A stretch of 63,960 nt of DNA from an uncultured Erysipelotrichaceae bacterium (GCA_945877405.1 CAMCSA010000005.1:1-63960), one strand, 5' to 3'; counted from the stretch's first letter, positions 55,936-63,960 are shown. Notes: a model not told the origin generated them from the sequence alone. Translations and numbers: made by a program.

Positions 55936-56070
55936 ACAAATAGTATATCACATAAATGCGAATATATCCCTATAATATAAGAAATATTCTCAATACATAT
56001 AATAGATTAGACTATCAAAAAAATCCGATTCATCTCCCATACAAGTAAGGGAGAATTCTCGAAATATCTC

Positions 56071-56211
56071 CTTATACACCATATTAACGCAAAACTTTGT
56101 ATAATTTACATGGATTTAACAACAGACTCTTTCATGATTTTACATTGCATCCGTAAAATAGGAACTGTCAAAGATTATGTAAAATCATGAAGACAGGAAG
56201 GAGATACCGCT
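56071..56211 (+). promoter_or_regulatory. phoB upstream region with 13-bp inverted repeat
   Basis: CATGATTTTACAT at 56133-56145 is repeated inversely as ATGTAAAATCATG at 56177-56189, perfect over 13 bp with a 31-bp loop, ending 22 bp before the phoB start. A TATAAT lies at 56099-56104 and the strong site GGAAGGAG at 56197-56204. The repeat could form a hairpin in the 5' leader or be a regulator operator, for instance for PhoB autoregulation. Confidence 0.6.
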
Positions 56212-56904
56212 ATGGAACTGATCTATTGTGTTGAGGATGATACAAGCATCCGCGATATTGAAATATACACCCTACGCTCAACCGGATATGAAGCAATGGG
56301 GTTTGAAAATGGAAAGGAATTCTTTGAAGCACTCCATACACGCATGCCCGACCTTGTGATTCTCGATATCATGTTACCGGATATCAGTGGTATGGAAATC
56401 CTGACAAGACTGAAAAAGGATCCATCCACCATGCATCTTCCAGTCATCCTTGCCAGTGCCAAAGGAACGGAATTCGATAAGATTTCCGGACTTGATACAG
56501 GTGCAGACGATTATCTTGCCAAGCCGTTTGGCATGATGGAGATGGTATCCCGTGTCAGAGCGGTTCTGCGTCGGGCAAAACCGAAAAATGAATCCATGAT
56601 TACAGCCGGAAACATCGTCATGAATGATGCAACCCATGAAGTCAGAGTGAATAACGAATCCGTTGAACTGACACTCAAAGAGTATTCTGTACTGAAACTG
56701 CTGATCAGCCATCCTCATATTGTTTTTACAAGAGATCGACTGCTCAATGAGATCTGGGGTATGGACTACGATGGTGAAACAAGAACAGTAGATGTTCATA
56801 TCCGTACATTACGCACAAAACTGAAGGAAGCAGGCAGCTGCATCGAAACCATCCGAGGTGTGGGCTACCGCTATAAAGAAAATCATGAAAAAGAAACTGT
56901 TTAA
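56212..56904 (+). CDS. OmpR/PhoB-family response regulator
   Basis: A 230-residue two-component response regulator. The receiver has D52 in LVILDIMLPDISG and the Lys in DYLAKPFGMMEM; the C-terminal winged helix includes ITAGNIVMNDATHEVRV, LTLKEYSVLKLLIS and DVHIRTLRTKLKEAG. The pattern is closest to PhoB/PhoP. Its stop overlaps the start of the kinase gene by 20 bp. No pst or pho regulon genes are in the window, so phosphate control is inferred by similarity only. Confidence 0.92.
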   Translation: MELIYCVEDDTSIRDIEIYTLRSTGYEAMGFENGKEFFEALHTRMPDLVILDIMLPDISGMEILTRLKKDPSTMHLPVILASAKGTEFDKISGLDTGADDYLAKPFGMMEMVSRVRAVLRRAKPKNESMITAGNIVMNDATHEVRVNNESVELTLKEYSVLKLLISHPHIVFTRDRLLNEIWGMDYDGETRTVDVHIRTLRTKLKEAGSCIETIRGVGYRYKENHEKETV

Positions 56905-58534
56905 AAATATCCTGCTTGCCATGGCCGGTACACTGCTGTTTTCACTTCTTCTGATTATTCTGGTTCTCAATCAGAACTTTGCTGAAATCGAAACAGGCAG
57001 GCTTTCATCCCAGGCAAATATGGTACAGGCTGGCATTGAAACCTCCGGCATGAATTATCTCAGACAGCTGGATGAAAAAGAATTCCGTATTACATGGATT
57101 GATGATGACGGTACGGTTCTGTATGACAACACAACCGATCCAAAGACAATGGAAAACCACGGTAACCGTGAAGAATTCATCGAAGCAAGAATCAATGGTG
57201 AAGCAAGCATCAGGCGTTATTCCTCCACCATTGCCAAGGACACATATTATTATGCGAAAAGACTGGATGATAACTCTGTCATCCGCCTGTCCCAGACAAA
57301 TGATTCTGTATTTGCTTTGACGCTGCGCCTTGCCACTCCAATTCTTTGGATCTTCATTCTTGCCGCAATCGTATCTGCAATTGTTGCCAATCGGCTTGCA
57401 TCCCACATTGCTGATCCAATCAACAGAATTGATCTGGATCACCCTCTTGCCAATAACAGTTATGAAGAAATCAGACCATTATTGACACGCATTCATAACC
57501 AGAATCAGCAGATTGACCGTCAGATTGAAGAACTGCACCGCAAGAAAAAGGAATTCCTGACCATTACAGATAATGTCAGTGAAGCACTGATTCTTCTGAA
57601 TACCGAAGGGAAAACCGTCTTCTTCAACAAAGCCGCACTGACTCTGTTCCATACAGAAGAAACAGACATTGATTCGATTATGGAAATGGAACAGATCAGA
57701 CAGCTGGTTAATACCGTACTGATGGGCAAAGACAGTGAAGCTGTAATCACAATGGAAGATGAAACAATCCGAGTCATCGGCAGACCGATCTTCTCCCGTA
57801 AAATACTGACAGGAGCCTCCCTGCTGGCATATGACATCACCGAAACATACAGTCTAGAGTTACAGCGCAAAGAGTTCAGTGCCAATGTATCTCATGAGCT
57901 TAAAACACCATTACAGGCAATCATGGGCAGCACGGAACTGCTGAGCAACGGACTTGTGAAAAAAGGTGATGAATCCACCTTCTATGAAAGAATCCATGAT
58001 GAAAGTGCCAGAATGCTGACACTGATTGATGATATCATTCGACTTTCACAACTGGACGAAGATGCGCCTGTTGAAGAAACAAAGGTTGATTTATCTGATC
58101 TTGCATCAGAAACAATAGAAGCTTTATCTCCTGCTGCTTTCAGAAAGAATATCCGACTGGATACAGATCTGCATACAGCCATCATCAAAGCCAATTCCAG
58201 AATGATCTATGAGATCTTCTATAACCTGATTGATAATGCTATCCGCTATTCTGAAAACGATACATCCATCCTGATCAGGACGTGGGTGGAAAAGGATCAG
58301 GCATGGCTTTCCGTACAGGATCATGGATGTGGTATTCCAAAAGAATCACAGGCAAGAATCTTTGAAAGATTCTATCGGGTTGATAAATCTCATTCCCGTG
58401 CAACCGGAGGTACAGGTCTGGGTCTTTCCATCGTCAAACATTCCGTTGCCAGATGTCATGGCAATATCACACTGTCCAGCAGAGTGAATGAAGGAAGTAC
58501 CTTCACTGTTAACTTCCCATTATTAAACAGATAA
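56885..58534 (+). CDS. PhoR-like sensor histidine kinase
   Basis: A 549-residue kinase. Helix 1 (about 8-28) and helix 2 (about 150-170) enclose a 120-residue extracytoplasmic sensor; a PAS-like segment (about 225-320) follows. HisKA has H337 in NVSHELKTPLQAIMG, and the ATPase has NLIDNAIRYSEND, VQDHGCGIPKES, RFYRVDKSHSRATGGTGLGLSIVK. Start at 56885 (MKKKLF) lies within the response regulator gene. It pairs with that regulator; the terminator after it is shared with the convergent GNAT gene. Confidence 0.93.
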   Translation: MKKKLFKNILLAMAGTLLFSLLLIILVLNQNFAEIETGRLSSQANMVQAGIETSGMNYLRQLDEKEFRITWIDDDGTVLYDNTTDPKTMENHGNREEFIEARINGEASIRRYSSTIAKDTYYYAKRLDDNSVIRLSQTNDSVFALTLRLATPILWIFILAAIVSAIVANRLASHIADPINRIDLDHPLANNSYEEIRPLLTRIHNQNQQIDRQIEELHRKKKEFLTITDNVSEALILLNTEGKTVFFNKAALTLFHTEETDIDSIMEMEQIRQLVNTVLMGKDSEAVITMEDETIRVIGRPIFSRKILTGASLLAYDITETYSLELQRKEFSANVSHELKTPLQAIMGSTELLSNGLVKKGDESTFYERIHDESARMLTLIDDIIRLSQLDEDAPVEETKVDLSDLASETIEALSPAAFRKNIRLDTDLHTAIIKANSRMIYEIFYNLIDNAIRYSENDTSILIRTWVEKDQAWLSVQDHGCGIPKESQARIFERFYRVDKSHSRATGGTGLGLSIVKHSVARCHGNITLSSRVNEGSTFTVNFPLLNR

Positions 58535-58543
58535 CAGACTGTC

Positions 58544-58577
58544 AAAAGAGTACTGATTTCAACTCAGTACTCTTTCT
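58544..58577. terminator. Bidirectional terminator between phoR-like and GNAT genes
   Basis: AAAGAGTACTGA-N7-TCAGTACTCTTT is a perfect 12-bp stem with T runs both ways; it overlaps the GNAT stop codon. Confidence 0.88.
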
Positions 58578-59124
58578 TTACCTTCTTGACCATTGTACAT
58601 AAGGAAGCATATGTACCATCTGTATACCGGAAGGCATCCGGAATGACACCAGTCTTACTGAATCCACACTTTTCATACAGAGAAATGGCGGATGTGTTTG
58701 TTTCCACCACTTCCAGTTCCATCTGTTCATAGCCGATACGTGCTGCTGCCTCTTCCAGAATTTCCATTGTCTTTGTGCCGATTCCAGCTCCCCAACAGTC
58801 TTTTTTCAAAGCTAAAGCAAGTTCACAACGATGGCGGATTCTTGAAAGCATGCCCTTTCCACTTACAGAGCAGCTTCCTGCAAGGATACCATCAACAAGG
58901 ATGACAATCATGACATCTTTGGATGATGTCAGATTTGCTTCTATGAATCTGCGTTCCATTGCTTCATCCAAGCGGATTTCTTCCACTTCCCGTAACAGAT
59001 ATTCTGTTTCCATTGCGGTCTGCTTCATATAGGCAATCAGATCTGCCGCATCTTTGTTTTCTGCACTACGGAATACGACTGTTCTGCCTTTGCGATCATT
59101 CCATACATGTTCCTCAAACTTCAT
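58564..59124 (-). CDS. GNAT family N-acetyltransferase
   Basis: A 186-residue GNAT enzyme. The acetyl-CoA motif ALKKDCWGAGIGTKTMEI near residue 105 and the VVETNTSAISLYEKCGFSKTG segment near residue 145 are clear. The start at 59124 (MKFEEHV) has GAGGT five bases upstream. Substrate unknown; the group resembles small-molecule or protein acetyltransferases. Convergent to phoR. Confidence 0.87.
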   Translation of the reverse strand: MKFEEHVWNDRKGRTVVFRSAENKDAADLIAYMKQTAMETEYLLREVEEIRLDEAMERRFIEANLTSSKDVMIVILVDGILAGSCSVSGKGMLSRIRHRCELALALKKDCWGAGIGTKTMEILEEAAARIGYEQMELEVVETNTSAISLYEKCGFSKTGVIPDAFRYTDGTYASLCTMVKKVKKEY

Positions 59125-59178
59125 ATATACCTCTTTCACGAATTTTGTAAAAACTATTATATCTCCATCATCCACAAT

Positions 59179-59206
59179 GAAAAAGAGCTGCCTGAAACAG
59201 CTCTTA
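59179..59206 (-). terminator. Terminator after XRE/DUF2975 operon
   Basis: AAGAGCTG-TTTCAGG-CAGCTCTT stem followed by TTTC on the minus strand; overlaps the XRE stop. Confidence 0.88.
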
Positions 59207-59416
59207 TTCATCTTTGACATATTCTAGAATATCCCCTGGTTGACAATCCAAAGCCTCACAGATCGCTTCCAGTGTAGAAAAGCGGATGGCTGATATCTTT
59301 CCTGTTTTCATCTTGGAAAGATTGACATTGGTGACTCCAACCATTTCAGAAAGCTCCTTGAGTGACACTTTCCGATCTGCCATGACCCGATCCAGTCGTA
59401 ATATGATTTTCCCCAT
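59204..59416 (-). CDS. YozG-type XRE regulator
   Basis: A 70-residue helix-turn-helix protein: LRLDRVMADRKVSLKELSEMVG, TNVNLSKMKTGK, STLEAICEALDCQPGDILEY. It is the YozG-like XRE group that pairs with DUF2975 membrane proteins. Its start overlaps the DUF2975 gene's stop region, so translation is coupled. The start at 59416 (MGKIIL) matches homologues; an ATG at 59434 is possible. Confidence 0.88.
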   Translation of the reverse strand: MGKIILRLDRVMADRKVSLKELSEMVGVTNVNLSKMKTGKISAIRFSTLEAICEALDCQPGDILEYVKDE

Positions 59417-59417
59417 A

Positions 59418-60008
59418 TCACAATGTCTCATCACTCAGTTGTTGCAGCTGTGCCCCGTATTCAAATACTTTGGCAAGCAGAAACAGAACAAATGCCACAG
59501 CAATAAAGCTGACATCATAGGAATACTGTAAATCAATCCCTGTCACAACAGAAGCATTGAAGATCTGCATCAGGTTCATGCTGTTGATACGGAGTGCACT
59601 GACAATAACGGATAGAATATTGATCATTCCTCCCACAATGACGTACCAGGCAAGATGGATCAGCCGTTTCGATATGTTTTTAGAGAAAACAGATGACTGC
59701 AGTGCTTCTTCAACAATCTTTCCAAGCTCACGTAATCCCATATAGAAGATGATGCAGAATGATGCAACAATCAGTATCGCAAATGGAAATGCATTGGAAT
59801 TCAGAATCTGCTGTGCCAGCTGTGGCTGATTCAAGGTTACTTTCAGATTTCCAAGAATGACGGAAGCTGTCGTTTCTGAAATAACGATGGAATCACTCCC
59901 TTTAACAACCAGAATGGAAAACAGAATGATGATACCGATTGCAATCACAAATACCCTTGCGATCTTCAGGAAATTACCTGCCAGTTTCAGAGTTTTTTCA
60001 AGTGTCAT
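59418..60008 (-). CDS. DUF2975 membrane protein
   Basis: A 196-residue membrane protein with four helices (IARVFVIAIGIIILFSILVV, FPFAILIVASFCIIFYMGL, LAWYVIVGGMINILSVIVSA, DVSFIAVAFVLFLLAKVFEY), the DUF2975 family. It begins at 60008, with a perfect GGAGGT site eight bases upstream; the upstream frame is not conserved. It forms a cassette with the XRE regulator: the family is thought to respond to membrane or cell-wall stress, but its function is not established. Confidence 0.86.
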   Translation of the reverse strand: MTLEKTLKLAGNFLKIARVFVIAIGIIILFSILVVKGSDSIVISETTASVILGNLKVTLNQPQLAQQILNSNAFPFAILIVASFCIIFYMGLRELGKIVEEALQSSVFSKNISKRLIHLAWYVIVGGMINILSVIVSALRINSMNLMQIFNASVVTGIDLQYSYDVSFIAVAFVLFLLAKVFEYGAQLQQLSDETL

Positions 60009-60031
60009 AATCATGACCTCCTTACACTTAC

Positions 60032-60062
60032 AGTATACACCGAATTTATCGTTTATCGATAA
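60032..60062 (-). promoter_or_regulatory. Promoter and palindromic operator of the DUF2975-XRE cassette
   Basis: TTATCGATAAACGATAA (60046-60062) is a near-palindrome upstream of a TATACT -10 box (60032-60037) and covers the -35 position, where no consensus is visible. The XRE protein encoded in the same operon could bind it and autoregulate. Confidence 0.55.
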
Positions 60063-60120
60063 TTTATTATTGTTTTCAGATAACAAAAGGATCGGTATCC
60101 TGATCCGAATACCGACAGTT

Positions 60121-60382
60121 TCAACGAATGATTCCGTGATCTGTTTTCCAGGCAACAATGGCATCTGCATGTGATGAAGTCATGATTGTTCCAACGACAA
60201 TCATCCCCGCAGAAATCCCAAGTGACACCCCCTTGAAGAAATCAGATAATGGTGTTGACTGTTCTGGTCCAAAAAACAGAATCAAAAGATAACACGCCAT
60301 GGAAATACATCCAATAATAAACAGAATATGCATTCGGCGCATGATTTTTTTCTTCCTTTGTTCTGTGTAGGCTGCTACCTGT
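60121..60382 (-). pseudogene. 3' part of a membrane-anchored XRE regulator gene
   Basis: Continuous frame beginning at the right end of element 3: QVAAYTEQRKKKIMRRM, then helix MHILFIIGCISMACYLLILFF, a loop with GPEQSTPLSDFFKGV and helix GISAGMIVVGTIM. It is the C-terminal membrane tail of the XRE protein at 62371-62621. A 73-residue open frame from a Met within it might be translated, but this is the broken remainder. Confidence 0.82.
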
Positions 60383-60539
60383 GTGAACTATCCCACCTAA
60401 ATTGAAATTATAGGTGGGGCTTCCAGACGTTTGTGGTCGTCCGGACTTCCGTCTGCCATTGATACAATATCGGCACAGTTACAGCAAGTGCACGCACTGC
60501 CTAACCCATCCGTATTAACATGTACAGACTTATGCCAGA
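60383..60539 (-). ncRNA. Predicted omega-RNA (reRNA) of element 3
   Basis: The 157 non-coding bases after tnpB end in CCACCTA-N13-TAGGTGGGATAGTTCAC. The predicted guide begins ACAGGTAGCAGCCTACACAG, from the XRE gene. Inferred from TnpB biology. Confidence 0.6.
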
Positions 60540-61850
60540 CTAGATCGACATAGCAGAGTTAATATGCCACAATGTCGACAAAGTCCTCGTAGTTCCACTC
60601 CCGATACCAGAGGCTTCTGTCATAATACCGGGTACTTCTTTAATCAGTTCACGGATGAAGTACCGTGCACCGATGTTATAGCTTGCAGAAAGATCACAGT
60701 TATACATCTTTCCACTTTGAAATTTACATATGTCGTATGGTGTCGTTTCAGATACGTACCTGCCACGGTTGACCATACCACTTCCATCGTATGCAAGTCT
60801 GCTTGTATTCCATGCACATACACGGGATACTCTGATTCCATACTGATGCGCAAGTGACTCGACTGTATTCTGGATATCCGCGTGTTTCCACATCGTCAGT
60901 TTCTGACGCTTGGAACCGCGCTTCTTTCCGTTGGTCTTCAGGTGTTCCATGACAATCACATCACAGTCATTCGCGATTGCATAATCAACAATCCGATGTG
61001 CAACCATATGAGCAAGGTTGTGGTTTCTTCTTTTGGCAATGTTCCACAGTCTTCCAGAATCATGAGAACCATGTTCTTTCTGGAAGTCAGATACACGATG
61101 CAGTGCATTGTATACAGAGTCTTTTTCTCTGCCACAGTTGATGAACTTCCGTGACAGGACAGTTCCATGTACATCAATAACACTGCACGTTGCATCTGTT
61201 GTAATGCCAAGATCAACAGCACACACTTTCTGCTCAAATACTGGTTTTGAAGATAAAACAACCTTCTTTTTGACAGTGAATCTGAGTTCATAGCCACTAT
61301 GCTTTTTGACAAGCGATGGAGCAGACCATTTATCAACAGGTGCTTTTTTCTTCAGATCCTTCAGATCAGAATGGTTCAGACGGATTGTCTGCCATACCCA
61401 GTCATTGTTGCGGAACACCTTGATTTCAGCTGTATCGTCTGTCATGTTTCTGAAGCAGTTACCATGATAAAAGCATGGCATCTGATGAACAGCTGTATCT
61501 ATCTTTGGCATAGCACCTTTGCATTCACCAGCCACCCAATTGTCAATCGCACTCATATAGGCAGACACAATACCGATAGCTGTCATAATCGCACTTCTTC
61601 TGAAGTAGGAAGGATACTTTGGAAATACAATATCAAAATCATACAGAGCATGATTGTCCTTTGTGTTATGAACAAGTTTTTCCACATAGTTCATACGCAG
61701 TTTTGACTGGTCAATCTTTTCAATATCATCCCAATGCTGCTGAACAACATCAGTCAGATATCTGACTGATTCGTTGTAGATTGTTACTGTTCTTTTGATT
61801 GCATCATATCCGTCTTTGAAAGCAACGGAATAACTGGCTGTTATCTTCAT
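60540..61850 (-). CDS. tnpB: TnpB RNA-guided endonuclease, element 3
   Basis: About 436 residues from MKITASYSVAFKDG; longer upstream codons overlap the tnpA start. RuvC-I Asp is in CAVDLGITTDATCS near residue 220, RuvC-II Glu in CDVIVMEHLKTNGKKRG, and RuvC-III Asp in NCDLSASYNIGARYF. The Zn-finger is reduced (only CAWNTSRLAYDG and CKFQSGKMYNC cysteines). It is of a different lineage from the other two TnpBs here. Confidence 0.9.
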   Translation of the reverse strand: MKITASYSVAFKDGYDAIKRTVTIYNESVRYLTDVVQQHWDDIEKIDQSKLRMNYVEKLVHNTKDNHALYDFDIVFPKYPSYFRRSAIMTAIGIVSAYMSAIDNWVAGECKGAMPKIDTAVHQMPCFYHGNCFRNMTDDTAEIKVFRNNDWVWQTIRLNHSDLKDLKKKAPVDKWSAPSLVKKHSGYELRFTVKKKVVLSSKPVFEQKVCAVDLGITTDATCSVIDVHGTVLSRKFINCGREKDSVYNALHRVSDFQKEHGSHDSGRLWNIAKRRNHNLAHMVAHRIVDYAIANDCDVIVMEHLKTNGKKRGSKRQKLTMWKHADIQNTVESLAHQYGIRVSRVCAWNTSRLAYDGSGMVNRGRYVSETTPYDICKFQSGKMYNCDLSASYNIGARYFIRELIKEVPGIMTEASGIGSGTTRTLSTLWHINSAMSI

Positions 61851-61901
61851 ATGAGTATCATACAGTATCTGCAGTATTGATTCTGTATCAATCAGTAAAG
61901 T

Positions 61902-62315
61902 TTGGATTATCAGGCTAAAGCACATAGAAGCAGACACGCCATATATCTCTTACAATACCACTTAGTGGTAGTTACGAAATACAGGCATCCTGTACTGACA
62001 GGGAATCTGCGTGACAGATTGATCACTATCAGCCATGAGATCATTGAAGGTTACTGGAAAGGAGAGATACTAGAGATTAACACAGATATAGATTATATCC
62101 ATATTCTGTTTGAGGCATCCCCTCACAGACTCAGCTTTCGAAACTGATTAACAACTATAAGACTGTAACATCCAGGCTGATACGAAAAAAATTTTTTGAA
62201 GAATTGAGATCTTATTACTGGAAACCGTATTTCTACATCAGATACATATTTTATAAGTTCTGTATCGGATACATCACAGAAAATGATAGAACAGTACATT
62301 TGATCACAAGGCAAA
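61902..62315 (+). pseudogene. IS200/IS605 TnpA remnant, element 3
   Basis: The first 81 residues run from KAHRSRHAIYLLQYHLVVVTKY to HRLSFRN and stop near 62147; the rest (INNYKTVTSRLIRKKF, YYWKPYF) continues in another frame from 62148. The HUH motif reads IDYIHILFEA, with Tyr in place of the first His. So the transposase is inactive by both frameshift and motif loss. Confidence 0.85.
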
Positions 62316-62370
62316 AAAGCCGACTAACCCCGCCCAAATTAAAGATTATGAACGGGGAATGCGTCGGCAA

Positions 62371-62621
62371 TTATTCAATGTGTCCTTTTCTTCTTCATTC
62401 ATCATATTCTGATTTCTTTCACCCGCAAAGATTTCCTTGACATCCACATCATACAACTCAACCAGTTCAACTAGAATCGACAGGTCCGGCAGATTACTAC
62501 CCGTTTCCCATCTGGATACCGTTCTTCTGGAAACACCAAGCGTTTCACTCAGTTTCTCCTGTGTCAGCTGTTTTTCCATTCTGAGCTGTTTCAGAAATCT
62601 TCCAATCTTTTCCTGATTCAT
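62371..62621 (-). pseudogene. 5' part of a membrane-anchored XRE regulator gene
   Basis: XRE helix-turn-helix (RMEKQLTQEKLSETLGVSRR, TVSRWETGSNLPDLSILV) followed by a linker MMNEEEKDTLNN, then element 3. RBS is AGGAGG. The open frame runs into the element and stops at 62346 after CRRIPRS, so a truncated DNA-binding protein without membrane anchor could still be made. Confidence 0.85.
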
Positions 62622-62728
62622 GGGTTTCCTCCTTTTCTGGCTCTATTCTTACCGAAATCGCATATTTTTGACAGGACATAAAGCGTCCAAATGAAAAATG
62701 ACCGCCATCTTACGGCAGCCATGTCATA

Positions 62729-63841
62729 TTATCGAATTTCCGTATACTTCAAACAGTTCCTTCCTGCCTGTTTTGCCTGATACATCGTATGATCTGCTAT
62801 CTGAAACAGATGATTGTAGCTGATCAAATTGCTTCTGAAGCCGGCTGCACCAACACTGATCTGGAAGCAGAAATCCTCCATCGGATACTGAATCTGTTCT
62901 TTCATGTCAGCAATCATGTTTTCTATGAACATAACTGCAGAATCCCCGCATTCTTCCAGAAGGACCACAAACTCATCTCCACCGAATCTTCCAGCACACA
63001 CTGTATCACTTCTCGCGATACACTCCCCTGCCTGACGTATCACGGTATCCCCGAATGCATGACCATATGTATCGTTGATATACTTGAAGCGGTCAATATC
63101 CATCATAACAAGAGTACCACACGCATGACCATCACTCAGATATTCTCTGATTCTGCGCTCCATTCCTGCTTTGTTGTAAAGGCCTGTCAGTCGATCCGTA
63201 TCACGTTCCAACTGAAGAATCTGAGCCTGGATGATGTCACGCAGTTTGATTCTTACAATCCGCATGTAGATTGCTGAACCGATAAACAGACAGCATACGA
63301 CATTGATACTGTCCGCAAATGCCAGATAGGCAGACTTACATGGCTGAGCAAGAACCATGAAGACAACAGACAGAAGTGTCATATACATCGTCACACGGAG
63401 TGGACGGTCAATGATCAGCAATGGTCCTGCTACAAGAAAGGCACAGAGTGTTGTAGCAGAAATTGTCGGGCGCATGTAAGTATTCAGGAGCACCGCATAC
63501 ATACCAAAACAGATATACAGTACATACCAGAACCAGATCACATATTCGGTATGTTTTTTCACAATGGTTGCGGATAATACCGCAAGAACAAGACATATAC
63601 ACGTCATCGCTAGATAGTACATTCTGGCATCACCGATTGTTGAAGAAAACTGTGCCGAAAAAAGAAGTGCAGAAAACATGATTGAACAAAGTACAGAAGC
63701 AAGAAACAGTGTCTCTCTGTTTTTTCTGTCAATGATGTTTCTGACGCCACGATATTCCTGTTCGCTGATACCGCCACTCAAACACAGATCGCGGATGTCA
63801 GCCAGCAATGACTGTTTCCTTTTTTCCTGCTTGCTTTCCAT
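62729..63841 (-). CDS. Membrane-bound diguanylate cyclase (GGDEF)
   Basis: A 370-residue protein. Residues about 35-190 form five or six membrane helices (FLASVLCSIMFSALLFSA, YLAMTCICLVLAVLSATI, YVIWFWYVLYICFGMYAVLL, SATTLCAFLVAGPLLII, VTMYMTLLSVVFMVLAQP). The GGDEF domain is about 205-370: DRLTGLYNKAGMERRIREYL, MDIDRFKYINDTYGHAFGD, and GRFGGDEFVVLLEE with GGDEF at about 287-291. A canonical RxxD inhibitory site is not seen before it (IARSD). It should make c-di-GMP; no EAL gene is in the window. Start at 63841 has AAAGGTGT upstream. Confidence 0.92.
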   Translation of the reverse strand: MESKQEKRKQSLLADIRDLCLSGGISEQEYRGVRNIIDRKNRETLFLASVLCSIMFSALLFSAQFSSTIGDARMYYLAMTCICLVLAVLSATIVKKHTEYVIWFWYVLYICFGMYAVLLNTYMRPTISATTLCAFLVAGPLLIIDRPLRVTMYMTLLSVVFMVLAQPCKSAYLAFADSINVVCCLFIGSAIYMRIVRIKLRDIIQAQILQLERDTDRLTGLYNKAGMERRIREYLSDGHACGTLVMMDIDRFKYINDTYGHAFGDTVIRQAGECIARSDTVCAGRFGGDEFVVLLEECGDSAVMFIENMIADMKEQIQYPMEDFCFQISVGAAGFRSNLISYNHLFQIADHTMYQAKQAGRNCLKYTEIR

Positions 63842-63960
63842 ATTGTTTACACCTTTTAATTGATATACATTAGCACCATATCTGTATACACACAAGGAAA
63901 AGAGAGAATATGTAAAAGTATATAAGGTCTGCCCCTTGGAACCCAGATCCTTATGGTTGG
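63842..63960. other. Window end, upstream region of GGDEF gene
   Basis: 119 bp holding the presumed promoter of the GGDEF gene; no coding region is recognised in it. Confidence 0.4.

Larger units (their letters stand above)
54133..56070 (-). mobile_element. IS200/IS605-type element 2 (tnpA-tnpB, co-directional)
   Basis: About 1.94 kb. The right end at 54133 has the perfect stem CTCGGT/ACCGAG followed by TAGTTCAC; a second hairpin CTAAGGGCGAAGCCCTAAG precedes it. The left end near 56070 has the subterminal hairpin TCTCCC-TTACTTGTAT-GGGAGA and is flanked by TATAAG. Both genes are intact and arranged tnpA then tnpB on the minus strand. It lies 15 bp upstream of trmH and about 140 bp upstream of the divergent phoB. 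Confidence 0.92.
60383..62370 (-). mobile_element. IS200/IS605-type element 3 (defective tnpA)
   Basis: About 1.99 kb with tnpB on the minus strand and a divergent, broken tnpA. The right end at 60383 has the perfect stem CCCACCTA/TAGGTGGG followed by ATAGTTCAC; the left end near 62370 has nested stems GCCGAC/GTCGGC and CCCCG/CGGGG. The 5' flank is TTGAATAA. It splits an XRE-membrane regulator gene; joining the flanks restores its frame. No target duplication. Confidence 0.9.

Noticed and set aside
54346-61937. Cas12-like effector
   Set aside because: The RuvC proteins are 386-437 residues, next to TnpA and IS ends with no Cas1/Cas2 or repeats, so they are TnpB rather than Cas12.

Overview
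The window looks like a chromosomal segment of a low-to-moderate GC Gram-positive gut-type bacterium, most likely a Firmicute close to the Erysipelotrichaceae. This is inferred from gene content and style: a T-box leader on pheST, CIRCE-controlled groESL, an XRE-cupin/potABCD operon, YaaA, YitT, MgtE, DegV, DUF2975-XRE cassettes, strong Shine-Dalgarno sites and CCA-encoding tRNA genes. No rRNA, prophage, plasmid replicon or CRISPR array is visible. Most genes are on the minus strand.

Layout. 0-11 kb: housekeeping and accessory genes (three HAD phosphatases, DegV, GNAT, MYG1, an OB-fold-like protein, an Rpn-family nuclease, RarA and a BglG/Mga-type regulator). 11-15 kb: a flavin-dependent, FMN-binding reductase lipoprotein gene destroyed by an IS200/IS605-type element, a 45-bp mini-insertion with an in-frame stop, and a 57-bp tandem duplication. 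15-23 kb: a UvrD/Rep-type helicase, tRNA-Leu(CAG), a PfkB-like/P-type ATPase/HAD operon, and a seven-tRNA operon. 23-28 kb: SurE, a spermidine-synthase-fold protein, MgtE, a PAS remnant, a TauE-type exporter. 28-34 kb: a decaying sensory locus with a hybrid histidine kinase, a solute-binding protein fused to a 5'-nucleotidase C-terminal domain but split by an amber codon, and a second binding protein joined by deletion to a broken PTS IID gene. 34-39 kb: the polyamine transport operon, whose PotA is greatly enlarged. 39-46 kb: thioredoxin, NagB, aldose epimerase, a HAD/membrane-protein pair, groESL and a repeat lipoprotein. 46-54 kb: pheST under a T-box, a peptidase-S51/peroxiredoxin/YaaA operon, acylphosphatase, YitT, TrmH. 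54-64 kb: a second IS605-type element, a PhoB/PhoR pair, GNAT, DUF2975/XRE, a third IS605-type element inside a membrane-anchored XRE regulator gene, and a GGDEF protein.

The most notable theme is three different TnpB-encoding IS200/IS605 elements in one 50-kb stretch. All end in a hairpin followed by TAGTTCAC or TAGTTCAT, so each should yield an omega-RNA whose guide is copied from the flanking host gene. Two of them sit inside broken host genes whose halves can be joined in frame. The second theme is a decaying nutrient-sensing locus of unusual domain composition (binding protein plus 5'-nucleotidase-C domain plus dCache hybrid kinase). No wholly new defence or biosynthetic system is obvious. 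The best candidates for new biology are this sensory module, the expanded PotA, the PfkB-like protein lacking its catalytic Asp, and an initiator tRNA with C33.
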